The notes beneath the pieces were generated by a model that searched no databases, had not been told where the DNA came from, and saw only the letters and a program-made list of their open reading frames with translations. Source: Whalleya microplaca (Eukaryota; Ascomycota; Sordariomycetes; Xylariales; Xylariaceae). From it: a stretch of DNA of 64,000 nucleotides. Position numbers and translations under genes: made by a program. Below are positions 1 to 11,226 of the stretch, piece by piece. Each line of letters starts with the position of its first letter. Within the stretch, counting starts at the first letter, position 1. The DNA lies in NCBI GenBank assembly GCA_022497155.1, contig MU385714.1:806001-870000 (forward strand), in the 5' to 3' direction.

Positions 1-1291
1 TCCAGAAGCGAACCAGCTAATGACGGGAGAATGATATTACACCTTGTCTGTCACGCTCCAGGAACTGCCTCCCTGGACCCTCGAGAGCTGACCATGACGT
101 AGGCCGATGGGAGCCTTGTAGGACCGGTTATCTCGAGTATGTTTTCTGTGTTTCACAGCGAGTACCGGCGACCAGGTAAAACAATGTCCAGAGCCTCTTA
201 CTCTCACCCGCTCGCTCGCTCACCCATCTGCTCTTGTCCTAGTTCTGTCACTTCATGTCAGATTCCGCTTCTATCATCGTCGTTCAAGCTTACACCGAAC
301 CCGCATGCCTCGAATGATGAGAGGGTTACAACGGCTGAAGAAGCTTGTGCAACAATTTGGGTTTGATGGCGCTAACACCGTTGCCCATGTTTGACAAGCC
401 CTGATGGGAGACCAACCAAGCTTCCGTTGTGTGCTAAGCAGAGCTTAATTGGTTGGTCCAAGCGTGCCGAAGGATCATTTGGCGTCGACATCGGCTAGGC
501 CGAATGGCTTCGCAAGGGCTAGGTCAGGAAAAACTCCCTAGCTTGGCCTGCTTGGAGTCTCCTCCCCCGCGTTTTGGCTCCACCGTGATCGTGGCCATCT
601 CTACCGAAGGAATAGCATGAAAGCTAGGCATAAACGGCCAAGATCTCAAGTGGCTGCATAATGACATCGTTCGTCCTGGCCACTGGGACAGCTTCGTTTG
701 TTTGTCCGACGCGAAAGACGAGCTTCAACTGCGTCGTAGTAAGTCTGGGGTCGTTTAAATCACGTTATGCTGCCGAGCCTGCGAGTGTTATCAATTGGGC
801 TGAACAGTCAGCCCTCCCCTCCTTCCGTCACACCAATAGGGCATAGCTATCTCATATTGAAGCAGTTGGTGGTATTTCGGTCATATGACCCGTCAGTTCG
901 GACCTCGAAACTGTACAATACATCGTACCTTGCCTTGTACGCACATAAAAAGTGGACGATCTTTCGTTTTAAGTACAGCGGATCGATCGCAGGACTCGTG
1001 GCTACCAACGCCTGCACTGCTGCGGCACTGCTGATCCCTATGTAGGAGGAATTGGGTAATATCGAGACAAATAATCATATAGCCATCCAATTGATACAAA
1101 AGTCGTAAACGAGCTCTATCGCTCTGCTCTGTCTTGCCTTCCGTAGGGTATCTATACAATGCTTCCGAACGCCCGGATATGCATCCCCCAGCCGAGGAGG
1201 GTCATAAATCATACATATTCATTAGTTTCATTCGCCTCTATGGGCAGTTTATTCTTGAGGGAAGGATAATGCCGCCCCCCACAGACGCATT
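1..1291. other. Intergenic, no gene recognised
   Basis: Only short open frames occur on either strand, and none has recognisable protein character or a good start context. I see no tRNA, repeat array or transposon signature. It may hold the 3' UTR of the minus-strand gene that ends at 1292 and regulatory sequence for a gene outside the window. Confidence 0.5.
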
Positions 1292-2470
1292 TTAATCTGG
1301 GGTAGCAGTGCTTCTCGGGGCCCTGGTTGGAGTCCCAGGGGTCCCGCGATCCTTCCGTGCTCTTTTGCGCTTTAGCGCAGACCACTCCGTTTTCCATGCA
1401 GATATGCTCTCTCGCAGATCTTCGTCGGCATCCTTAGGCACGTAGCTAAGGCACTGGACCTCGATCGCCTTTAGCTGGATTTGGAGGTTGAGCATCTCCA
1501 TCTCACCTTCATTCCGTTCCCTTTCGCTTTCCTAGGAGTTAGTAACGATCACTGTATTGTATTGTCTATACACTCATTGAGTTGAAAACTCACAGTTCCC
1601 CAACCTGTCCCTCGAGTTGAATGATCCTCTGTGCGGCGCGTTCCGCGCGCATGATGAGGAGTTCATGGATATGCTGTATCGGGGTTAGCAGAAGGTACTC
1701 GCATAAGAGGTTGAGGGTGGTCTTGCTTCCGTCTCTTCCCGTCGAAGTCGCAGATTCGTAATAACCTCTTCCATTTCCTTGCATAATTTCTGGGATTCCT
1801 CAACCACTCGCTCCGCTTGCGCCGCCGACATCTTCGGACCCTTAGCAGACCCCTTTCTTTCGATGTTGCGAGCTGCCTCGGATGCCTTACTCAACGAGGA
1901 GCTTTGTGCGGATGACGGCATGTTGGGGAAAGCTGACCTTAACGGACTTGGTGTTGACGGATCCCGAAAGGACTCCCGCTCACCTCTACTGTCAAGGGCG
2001 AAGCTAGCAGGTCTAGATCGTTGTGATCTGGGCTTGGGTTGACGATCCGCAGCAGTCATAGCATTTTCCATCTCACTCATCTTGCGGTGCAGTTGATTCA
2101 AGTTCTCCTCCTGTAAATTGCGGCGCTTCCTTAGAGCGGCTTCAAGGTCACGTAGTCGTTGGACGAGGACATCCCGGCTGTCCTCTATGATGTCGTCTTC
2201 TTGCTCAGAAGGTTCTGCGTCCGAGAATGGAGATGCAGCTCTGGAAGCTGACCTGGCAAGAGGCGATGGAGATAGGCGACGAAGAGGCGACAGGGGAGAT
2301 ATGCCTAATGAATGGAGACTGAACGAAGGAGAGGCCGGTGGCGTGGTTCTAGGCGTAGCCCCATCGTAGTGATCATGCTCTGCTCTAGCCTTCCCTGGAG
2401 GCGTCTGTGGAGCTGGGCTACCCAAAGAGCTGTGTGGCTCTGGGTCTATATGTGCGTCTGCGTCTGTCAT
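1292..2470 (-). CDS. Coiled-coil protein of unknown function, 3 exons
   Basis: The product is about 352 aa and I do not recognise a named family. Exons are 2470-1727, 1673-1594 and 1526-1292. The start ATG is at 2470 and the stop at 1292. The first 130 residues are rich in Ser, Pro and Arg and look disordered. Two helical, charged stretches follow, one beginning VQRLRDLEAALRKRRNLQEE and one running across the exon 1/2 junction (REETE-HIHELLIMRAERAAQ) into MEMLNLQIQLKAIEVQCL. The tail is basic. Intron 1 (1674-1726) is only in frame as a GC-AG intron: donor GCAAGA, branch GCTAAC, acceptor ATACAG. Intron 2 has donor GTGAGT and branch ACTAAC, but the first acceptor (exon from 1531) shifts the frame, and the AG 5 nt downstream (exon from 1526) keeps it. 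Exon 3 start is therefore the least certain boundary. Confidence 0.75.
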
Positions 2471-4191
2471 GAGCTAAACAAACAGGGTAAACTGAGCGAA
2501 AAGGTCTGTCTTAGACGACGGCAGAGTTAGTGAAAGTGAGTAAAAAAAGAAAAAGAAAAAACAGAGGAATTTAAGTGTCAAAGTCAACGATTCGGATAGA
2601 GTGGCACAAAAGGCAGGTATCACAAAACTTGCGAATTTGCGAATTTGCGAACTTGTACGTGCTTAATACTCGAGTGAGGTTGCTTTATCAGTCATCAGTA
2701 GCTTTGGAGGCAGTTGAAGAAAGCTGGGCAAAAATAAGGTCTAGGTAACTAGCATGCGCCTCAGTGGAACTCAAAAATCCACACATTGCCGTTGCCATAA
2801 AGCACAGGGCAACGCAAGTATTCCGTACTGCTGTGTTAAGTACCTTACCTTATGTAGTACTTTGTAAATCAATTGCTGACGAATAACTTGAGGATGAGTT
2901 AAAGCGGAAAAGGGAGGCCATTCGATTTATATGGAGGGAATATTCATGCCTGACTCGGGTAGAATTGACAAGAATCTCCAGTATATATTCTGTAGTTGGC
3001 CAGCGGCTTGTAGAGGGACAATGCACCTTGAGTGGGAAGAATGTGCGCTGTACACCTGGGCATGTATTAATAGCCTCTGCATGTACATGTGAGTAGATTT
3101 TAGAACTCAATAGAGCTCTATTGACATGTGAATGTCGCATCTCGAATAGATTCAATTAAGGTATGAAGCTGTATAAGTCTTTGATATAGTTTAAGACTGC
3201 TGCTTACATATGTAGCAGACAACTTAGCTGAATGACATACGCAAAGCCAATTCAGAGACACCTATATACGGAGTACTTCCAAATATATATGTATTATATG
3301 TATATTACATAAGAGTTGCGCAAGTCTCTCATATGCCGAGTTTCATAGATAGGCGAAAGCGTCACAGGCAACTCTTTGCGTATAATATGTAATTATACGC
3401 ATGTATATTCTTACAAAGACCTGCACGTGAGTACCCGGTAGGACTCGACTTTGGGGTAGGTAGTGATGTTGATAGCGCTTGAGGTATCGAGTCAACCGAC
3501 GGGTACGCAGTTAAGTACTTGCAGTACAGACTGTTGTGGGGGATTGGGGGAGGCACAATAGCGCGCGCCCGCCTCGGCTGTAATGGCATCGTTTCGGTAA
3601 AGCGTGGAAGGCAACAGCTGGCGAACGCTGTGCGACTTTCCCATGTCTCCGTAGACCCCCCACGACGCCAGCCAATCCCGGCTTCAGAAAGGTTGTTTTA
3701 GACCCGTTTGCCAATGTTTAACAGCCATTGCTGCCATGTTTAACACTCCAGAGCTTTTACTTGTTACACACCCGTTCCATGCTGCATCGTCTTTCATCTT
3801 TTCCGTGTACAGGTTGATGAATGTAATACTATTAGAAACATCCACGGTGTTTTTGATTTTATTTTATTTTTTTAAGCTGAAGCTCTTTGCTCTCGCCGTT
3901 GCATAACTACCAAAGCTACTCAGCTCGGTAGATACATATACTCGAGTCACAGCCCTGATCAACGTAACCTCGGCACTTGTAGCTAAGCTATCCTCCGTCG
4001 TCATCGTACCTATTTACAGCGGGGTTCTCTTTTTGACTCGATCTGTCGCTTCGGCCGCCAACGACTGACTCCTAACCATAACCAATTCACGTCCCATGGC
4101 CTGAATCGCTGCCTATACCTGAGATCACCGTAATCTTCAGGACCAATAGATCTAGCTCGAGCTTTTGCTATCCAGAGAAGAGTCGCCCATC
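2471..4191. other. Intergenic between divergent genes, promoter region
   Basis: This 1.7-kb spacer separates the minus-strand coiled-coil gene from the plus-strand kinase gene, so it must hold both promoters. It is AT-rich in its middle (about 3180-3420 and 3780-3880), with short open frames only. Apart from a short GCGAATTT direct repeat near 2629, I see nothing specific. Confidence 0.5.
2629..2655. repeat. Short tandem repeat, about 8-9 nt unit, three copies
   Basis: Three nearly identical copies of TTGCGAATT/TTGCGAACT lie head to tail, about 160 nt upstream of the coiled-coil gene start. Function is unknown; a repeated factor-binding site is possible but not shown. Confidence 0.6.
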
Positions 4192-5708
4192 ATGTCGTGG
4201 AGGGCCTCCGAAAGGCTGATGGACACCATCCGGCACTACTCCAACTTCCCTGCTACCGGAGTGAGCTTAAGACAGATGGTGCAGTTCGGCGAGAGGCCGT
4301 CAGTGGGTAGGCTGCTCCCGTCGCTGTCTCCCGGGGCGCGTTGCTAACCTTCATCATTGTTGCCTCTTCAGGGACCCTGTTCCGCGCTTCCCAATTCCTA
4401 ACCGAAGAGCTCCCAATTCGACTGGCGCACCGCGTCCAGGAGCTCACCAGCTTACCCGATGGACTTAACGAGATGCCGTCGGTCAAGAGAGTACGGGACT
4501 GGTACGCGCAGTCGTTTGAGGTGCGCGCTTTTGAATTTCCCACGCAATACCTTGCCATGAGTCATCTGACATGTGACAACAGGAAATTACATGTCTAGAA
4601 CGGCCCGTGTTAGCAAAAGACGTGAAAGACCGACTCCTAAACCCAGTGAAGTTCAGCGGCAGAGGGCCTATGCTCTCGGAGGCCACGCCGAACCCGAGCA
4701 TCCGCGAGGGGCAATACGCCTCGTCCCCCCTGGGGCAGACCAACATAAGCAACGGCCGGAAGCAGCAGGGGTCGCGGAGATATTTTGCTATGGTGGACGA
4801 TTCGGGCGATTGGCCGCCGGAGTTGCAGGCGTACAACTCGAAATTCGCGCAGACTTTACATAAGATCAAGAGGCGGCACGACGGCGTGGTTACAACGATG
4901 GCCCAGGGTATCCTGGAGTACAAGCGGAAGCGCCAGCGCATGCAGATCGACAACAACATCCAATCGTTCTTAGATCGCTTCTACATGTCTCGGATAGGCA
5001 TCCGTATGCTTATTGGCCAGCACATTGCACTGACCGACCAGAGCCACCACCGCGATCCGACTTATGTAGGTATCATTTGCACGAAGACGAACGTGCGGGA
5101 CCTGGCTCAGGAGGCGATCGAGAATGCCCGGTTTGTATGCGAGGACCATTACGGGCTCTTCGAGGCGCCCAAGATCCAGCTGGTCTGCAACCCGGACCTC
5201 CACTTCATGTACGTGCCGGGGCACCTGTCGCATATGCTCTTTGAGACCCTGAAGAACTCGCTGAGAGCGGTTGTCGAGACGCACGGCCAGGACAAGCAGG
5301 AGTTCCCCGTGACGAAGGTCATCGTGGCCGAAGGGAGAGAAGACATCACGATCAAAATCAGCGACGAAGGCGGCGGCATCCCCCGGAGCGCCATCCCGCT
5401 GGTGTGGACCTACATGTACACGACCGTGGACCGGACACCGAACTTAGACCCAGACTTTGACAAGAGCGACTTCAAAGCGCCCATGGCAGGGTTCGGTTAC
5501 GGCCTGCCCATCTCCAGACTGTACGCTCGCTACTTTGGAGGTGACCTCAAGCTTATCAGCATGGAAGGGTAAGCACTTTAACCACATCCCCCAAGATTTA
5601 ATTCCCGTGTCAGTCAGCACTAACCCGCGTTCCCTTCACCATAGGTACGGCACGGATGTGTATCTCCACTTAAACCGGTTGTCGAGCTCGTCGGAGCCCC
5701 TGCAATAG
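4192..5708 (+). CDS. Mitochondrial pyruvate dehydrogenase kinase-type protein kinase (PDK/BCKDK family)
   Basis: This kinase family phosphorylates the E1-alpha subunit of mitochondrial 2-oxoacid dehydrogenase complexes and switches the complex off. Exons are 4192-4306, 4372-4520, 4583-5568 and 5645-5708, giving 437 aa; each intron keeps the frame and has GT-AG ends. The N-terminal helical domain has the signature SNFPATGVSLRQMVQFG. The GHKL ATPase domain shows the H-box region (His about 235 in RIGIRMLIGQH), the N-box (Glu309, Lys312 and Asn313 in ETLKNSLRA), the G1 box DEGGG near 349-353 and the G2 box GFGYGLP near 391-397. A fungal-type insertion of about 45 residues follows LLNPVKFSGRG. 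The ATG at 4192 has a better family fit than any upstream start. PDK is more likely than branched-chain kinase, but the two are hard to separate by eye. Confidence 0.93.
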
Positions 5709-6802
5709 CAATCAGCAGTCATGAGGGATTGGATATCGTCACCGTCGTCCCGAGGATTGGCGTTGCGGATGAGCATGATGCAGAAGCGGCTTAAGAACCC
5801 GGAGGTGTCCGAGCGTAAGCAGGTCGGCGACGCCGAATCCATGATGACCCAGGAGAGCGGACGGTTCACCCGCGGCGACGAGGCGGAAGGGGAGCTGTAA
5901 CAAGATAATGGCTTTTTCGAAAAAAAAAATTCTTACAACTCCTCTATATCTTCTTAGGCTCGGATCTCTTTGGTTCGAAGCCGCATATGTATTACAGAAG
6001 AAGAATAAGCGAAGGAAAGGGGGCAAGACAGACAGAGAGAGACGCAGAGAGAGAGGGGACACGGAACTCGACTCGAAATATTCATTGGTCGGACACATAC
6101 ATATAACATACTTATTGGGTACAAGGGGGGGGGGGGGGGGGGGGAACAAACAGCGTCTGTCTGGGAACTTTTTCTGTGGTTTCGGGTCTTGCTACCTGTT
6201 TGTTGTATGTAAACAGTATCGAGGACGACCTCCGGCGCAAGAAACGGGGTGTGGTGGGCAAGTTACCCACTGAGTATGAGGCGTAAAAGCATCATCAAAT
6301 ACAGCATTGTTTGTGTATGGTTTATTGGAAAACAGCGATAATTCCATTCTACTACCGATGAATCGAAATTTGATTGTGATGATACGAGATCAATCCTAGC
6401 CATATGTAGTAGGCCATGTCATCCCGTGTGTTGTTTTGTGCGTTGTGTAGCAGAGGCACGTATGACTGGCGACTGGCGTGGTTTGTCTGTCTGATATGAA
6501 TATTCTGAATGCGTATGCCTTTTTTTTGCCCTCTTTCCCTCCGTATTATATGTATATGTACACACTAATCGATACTTTCTGTAACTCCCAACCATCCGCT
6601 GACCCTGCCCAATCTGCCTTACCTCGCTCATTCTGGCTGGCAACCCAATCCGCTATGCAACCCATTTTCTCTCTCAGTCTCTTACACTACTTCCGCACCC
6701 TCGTACACTCACACTCACACTCAGTTGGAGGAGACCGTCACGACGACGCGACGCGTCGGAACAGACTAGATAGATAACCAATCTATTGATTGATCCATTC
6801 GC
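5709..6802. other. Intergenic between convergent genes (3' regions)
   Basis: Convergent 3' ends of the kinase and the sphingosine-phosphate lyase. The first 170 nt still look GC-rich and ORF-like but are not needed for either protein. It holds an uninterrupted 20-G tract, purine-rich GA repeats around 6030-6060 and a CA/CT-rich stretch around 6660-6725. No gene recognised. Confidence 0.5.
6125..6144 (+). repeat. Homopolymer of 20 guanines
   Basis: Twenty consecutive G residues stand about 420 nt downstream of the kinase stop codon, probably in or just past its 3' UTR. Such a tract can form a G-quadruplex in DNA or RNA and is prone to slippage, so its exact length in the assembly may be unreliable. 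Confidence 0.85.
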
Positions 6803-8664
6803 TCACGCCTTGTACAGCAGATCCAAGAAACCCCTGGCCAAATCGACCACGACGGCCTTATTCGGCAGACTACCGGCAACACCGTAAAGCGCCGCCGTAT
6901 CGCCCGTAGCCCTCCCCTTCGGCCCCTTGCCCTCGACGGCGCGGACGCGCTCCTTCTCGCGCTCGGCCTCGACGACGGCCTCGAGGTCGGCGACGAGGCG
7001 CTCCCAGACCTTGGTGATGGGCATGGTGACGGCGACGTGCATGGCGGGCGGGTTCTGCAGGGCGTTGAGGTGCCAGCCTTTCGCGCTCATGCCGTCCGCG
7101 AGGTCGTAGATGTCGAGGTTGCGGGCGGAGAAGGCCACCACCGACACCAGCGGGCGCCCGATGACGTCGAGCTCGGCGCTCAGGGAGGGCGAGGCCGCGA
7201 TGTGCTCGGCGATCTTCTTGGCGGTGCCGACGATCTTGACGCAGGCGTCGACGTACCCGGCCTCGCCGACGCGCATCATGCTGGTCCAGCACCCCGCGAT
7301 GAGGGCCCCCGGCCGCGAGCCCGCGATGCCGGGGGAGGCGTACACGCCGCCGGACCAGTCGGGCGAGACGAAGTACTGGTACGTGCGCAGCTCCTGCGTG
7401 CGGTACAGCACCGTCGAGTTGCCCTTGGGCGCGAACCCGTACTTGTGCGTGTCGCACGAGATGCTGGTCACGCCCTTGAGCCGGAAGTCGAACGGCTCGG
7501 CCTCGAACCCGGCCCGCTCCAGGAAGGGCACCAGGAACGAGCCCAGGCAGCAGTCCACGTGCAGCGGCAGGCGGCGCTTCAGGGCTAGCTTGGACAGCGC
7601 CGAGATGTCGTCGATGATGCCGTGCGGGAAGTTGGGCGCCGAGCCCACGAGGAGGATGGTGTTGGAGTTGATCAGCCGGGACACCCGGTGCACGTCCACT
7701 TGGTAGGCCGGCTCGGGACAAGATACGAGGTGGATCTTGATGTTGAAATACTCACCAGCCTTCCGGAAGGCAGTGTGTGCTGTCTCTGGGAGGATCCTAT
7801 AAATCCATTAGAATAGGGGAGCAGGGATATTCAGCATGACGACCTACATCTCCGGCTCTGTGACGCCACGCTCCACATACGCCTTCTGCCTCGCACTGTA
7901 GCAAGCCATCAGGATGCTCTCGGTGCCTCCGCTGGTGCAGACGCCGGCAGCATTGGACGGTGCGTGGAAGATCGAGAGGACCATGGCCACGACCTCGGCC
8001 TCCATCTTCCGCACGCCAGGGAAGACGTCCGGGTGGATGGGGTTGGCAACGGTGAACTTGCCGTAGGCCTCGGTCTGCAGGGCGAGCAGCTCGTCCTCGC
8101 CGTGGTAGACGGCGCCGGAGACGTAGCCGTCCTCCCAGCGCGTGTGGTCCATGGCGGCGAGGGTCTCGAGCTCGGTGCGCAGGGCCTCGTCGGTCCAGCC
8201 CTCCTTCGGCAGCGTCAGGTAGCGCGTGCCGCCGGGCGGGATCATCTTGGCCTGCACCTTCGCCAGCGACTCGGTGACCTGCTTGCGCACCTGGGTCCGC
8301 ACGCCGGGGGCCCGCAGGAAGTAGCCGTACAGTATGCGGCGCGTGTCATGGTACAGCTCGGCGATGGTGCCGATGATGCCGCGGCCTTTGAGCTTCCAGA
8401 AGGTGAGGCGGACGATGCGGAGCACGAAGAAGAAAAAGACGATGTTGCGGATCCTATATCGGAGCAGATGGAATTAGTCAGCTTCTTCCTATCCTCACGA
8501 ATATGATGCTATTCTTATGTGTTTGAACCGAGGATAGTAGATAGAGTCTTATGTTGCACTTACAGGTCGAGGTTCACGACTTGCCGCAGATTGCTCGGGC
8601 GAGATCGCTTAACCGTGTTGAAGCTCTCCCGCAAGCTGATGGGCATTCGCGAAGAGCCCGGCAT
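6803..8664 (-). CDS. DPL1: Sphingosine-1-phosphate (dihydrosphingosine-1-phosphate) lyase
   Basis: This PLP-dependent enzyme of the ER membrane cleaves phosphorylated long-chain bases to a fatty aldehyde and phosphoethanolamine, the exit step of sphingolipid breakdown. Exons are 8664-8564, 8453-7848 and 7796-6803; the 110-nt and 51-nt introns have GTAAGT and GTAGGT donors. The product is 566 aa, the usual length. Residues about 34-46 (DLIRNIVFFFFVLRIV) form the N-terminal membrane anchor. The group II decarboxylase fold shows CTSGGTESILMA, the cofactor-contacting HVDCCLGSF and the Schiff-base lysine near residue 354 in SISCDTHKYGF. The C-terminal part has the family's GWHLNALQNPPA. Coding GC is very high, which produces long antisense open frames. 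Confidence 0.96.
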
Positions 8665-10174
8665 GATGAAGACGATTTGAACAATCGGGGCAGGTTGAGC
8701 TTCAGACTGTTTATTGAGACATCTGGATGAGAAGCTCGAAAAGAACTCCCGTGTCTGTCCAGGTCGCTTTTATGTATATGTATCCCGTAGAAAACAGGCG
8801 AGCGAAGGTATTAATGTAGACAGTAAGTAAGTAAGTGGTCAGACCCGGGAAGACGGAGCGTGCAGCGTGTGACATCGTTCTTGGACGCTGCGCTTGCTGC
8901 TGCAACTTCACTAACATCCTGCTAACACAGGTAGAGCGCCCCGCAAAGAGCGCCCATCACATGCGTTAAAAACATGGGTCCTCGGCGACCCGAAAACCCC
9001 CTGACGCCCGCTGCTACCCACTGAAATTTAGGCGAGTTTGCCAGATCCGGCTGCGCCCGCCAAGCGTGCGAATGCGAACCACACGGCTGTTTATCTGATC
9101 CGAAGTCGAGATCTGATGACGATTGTGTAGAACGTTACTGGCCGGAACTGTGGGGTTGGGGACATGGAAATGCGAGCTTCGCTGTCCTGAGATCCATTAT
9201 AATACTGTTGTATCGAGATCCAGCCTTAACCTAGGTTAATACTATGAAACTATGGGGAGACTATGGTCCGTTGTTAATGTACGCAGTAATAAGTTATCGA
9301 AGACCCAGGGCAGATTATAAATAGCTGATCAATATTTCTTGGAAATGCATCGTATTAACTGCGGAGTGAGCCTTGATGCTCCTCTGGCTAGTTACTTGTG
9401 ATCTATGGGTCTTGTCCGGAGACTAACTTAAGTTCGACTCCCGTCCTCCTATCTTGCTGCTGATCAGGCTCATGATATACTACCAATCTCGGCCGAATAT
9501 CGTCTCTTAAAAAATAATAATTGTATTCAAACCTGGATATCTGAAAGAGTTGTTGAGACATTATGATTTAGTATGTGATGGTATAGCTAAATAGGGTTGC
9601 TACTATCTGAGAGCCAGTATATCTCATAGCAAGTAGCCCGAAAACGTGTCACATTAAACATGCAAACTTGGATCTCGGATACAAGACTTGTCAGGCACAG
9701 ATCTGGCCAAGAAGTCAGATATCTATTGGCTTCCTGTCCAGTGGCCAGGACAGGGCAAACCGGCAGGACTCTGTATTACTTTCCTGCTGTCAAAAGGTAT
9801 AATGCAGTTACGTAGTTACAAACACACGAGATCGAAAAAGCCAGTTCCATCCACCCCAAATCTGAGTAGTAAAAAATGTCACAGGCAACAAACAGTGTGC
9901 TGCTGCTGCTGCAAGTTGTCGTAGAAGTAGAATGATTCTTCCAAGCATTCATCAAAAAACACCTGTGTAAATGCGAGAGAGTCCGTCTGACCCAACTTTC
10001 GGACCGGAGAATATCTGCCCTCCAAGGTCTAATGGTCCCCTCCTGTGCTCCTTTAACGCCCCAGAATCCATTAATGTGGCCCGTCTCTTTCGTCGTCGAG
10101 CCGTTTGCGAACAGAGAGTCCTTGCTGCGGAGGCAGGCGCTGTCGTTCCATCAAGTCATCCCACGTTCGTGTCC
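8665..10174. other. Intergenic, AT-rich, no gene recognised
   Basis: This lies between the lyase start and the mannosyltransferase stop, so the lyase promoter should be in its first part. From about 9180 to 9700 the sequence is AT-rich with many stops in all frames. A T-loop-like string near 9431 lacks a cloverleaf. I see no coding or RNA gene. Confidence 0.5.
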
Positions 10175-11226
10175 TCATGCCCGGGAAAATGAAGTCCGCC
10201 ACTGTTGCGAGAACCGTTCGGCCTCCTTCGCACAGCTCTTGTCCCCTGAACCGTGACAGCGAGCAAATACGACAGCAATCTCTCCGTCCTTGTACTGCTC
10301 GCCGTATTCGCCAGTGGCGTACGCATTGATGGTCCGTTGAGGCACAATGGCTAGTTTTGACAGAATCGTCGGGTGCCATTGGACAATATGCTCCTAATAC
10401 AGGTTAGAATCTCTATTTGAAATAGTAAAATTAGTGGACGACGCAAAATAGACGTACCAGGGCATGGGCTTCGGCTTTCTGGAAGTTGTAGCTTCGATAT
10501 AAGGGATCGAACCACGTGTCGAGGAAGAACTTCGCCCACTCGCCATTCTTGACGATGAAGCTACCCACAGAAAGGCCCCCTTTATCTTGAGTCAGGACAA
10601 ACTCGACATCGTTCGCCTTCAAGTGCGAAAATGTCTTGATGATACTATCCGGGGGCACGACTGGCAAGTCCTTGAGCATCGTGCTTTCGAGCTTGCTGGT
10701 GCCCATCACATAGTCCTCGACTTTCAGATGGGGGTTCATGATGAACGCATTCTGGTCGAGAAACCAGAGGTACTTGCAATCGGGGTACTTGGTAATGGCA
10801 TGTCTCATGGCCACGACCTTCGACCAGGATGCTGGTGATCCATTGAGATCGTAATCGCTAGCCTTAGCAAGCAGGGTGCCATATCCTGCCACATCGTTAG
10901 AATATCGAATTGGCTAACAGTGGCCTGCAGCTATGCTTACCATGCTTCTCTGCATACTGTATCCTGTTCTCCTTGATATTCTTGGTATATGCAGAGCTCT
11001 CGATCTTGTCATCGAACACAGTGACTATCACGACTGGAGGCTTCCCTGTTATTACATGCCTGGCATGCTTCGAGCTACCAGAAAACAGCCATATTAGACC
11101 TATTATCGCGAGCGCAAACAATGCGATTGTCCGCAGGTGGCTCCTCCGTATGATCGGTATGCGCGAGGATCGAGGTCGGAAGGGCGGCGGATTGGAACTT
11201 TTCCGCGGGGGGTAGGCGTAGTGCAT
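10175..11226 (-). CDS. Golgi alpha-1,6-mannosyltransferase, GT34 family (MNN10/MNN11-like)
   Basis: A type II Golgi glycosyltransferase of the GMA12/MNN10 family, members of which extend N-linked mannan as part of M-Pol II. Exons are 11226-10941, 10885-10458 and 10393-10175, giving 310 aa with both introns in phase (donors GTAAGC and GTACGT). A short basic cytosolic tail (MHYAYPPRKSSNPPP...) precedes one signal-anchor helix (TIALFALAIIGLIWLF). The catalytic domain starts at PPVVIVTVFDD and has KYLWFLDQNAFIMNP, where the usual metal-binding Asp-x-Asp reads Asp-Gln-Asn. Later landmarks are GSFIVKNGEWAKFFLDTW and the C-terminal AVVFARCHG. It looks closer to Mnn11 than Mnn10, but that assignment is an inference. 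The start is the first ATG that gives a short cytosolic tail. Confidence 0.9.

Noticed and set aside
7037..7706. Long plus-strand open frames (183 and 198 codons) opposite the sphingosine-phosphate lyase
   Set aside because: They lie antisense to a clear, very GC-rich coding exon; sequence is Arg/Gly/Ala-rich with no domain, as expected for shadow frames.
9361..9460. Possible tRNA around a GTTCGACTCCCG string
   Set aside because: It resembles a T-loop, but no pairing T stem, anticodon arm or acceptor stem could be formed.
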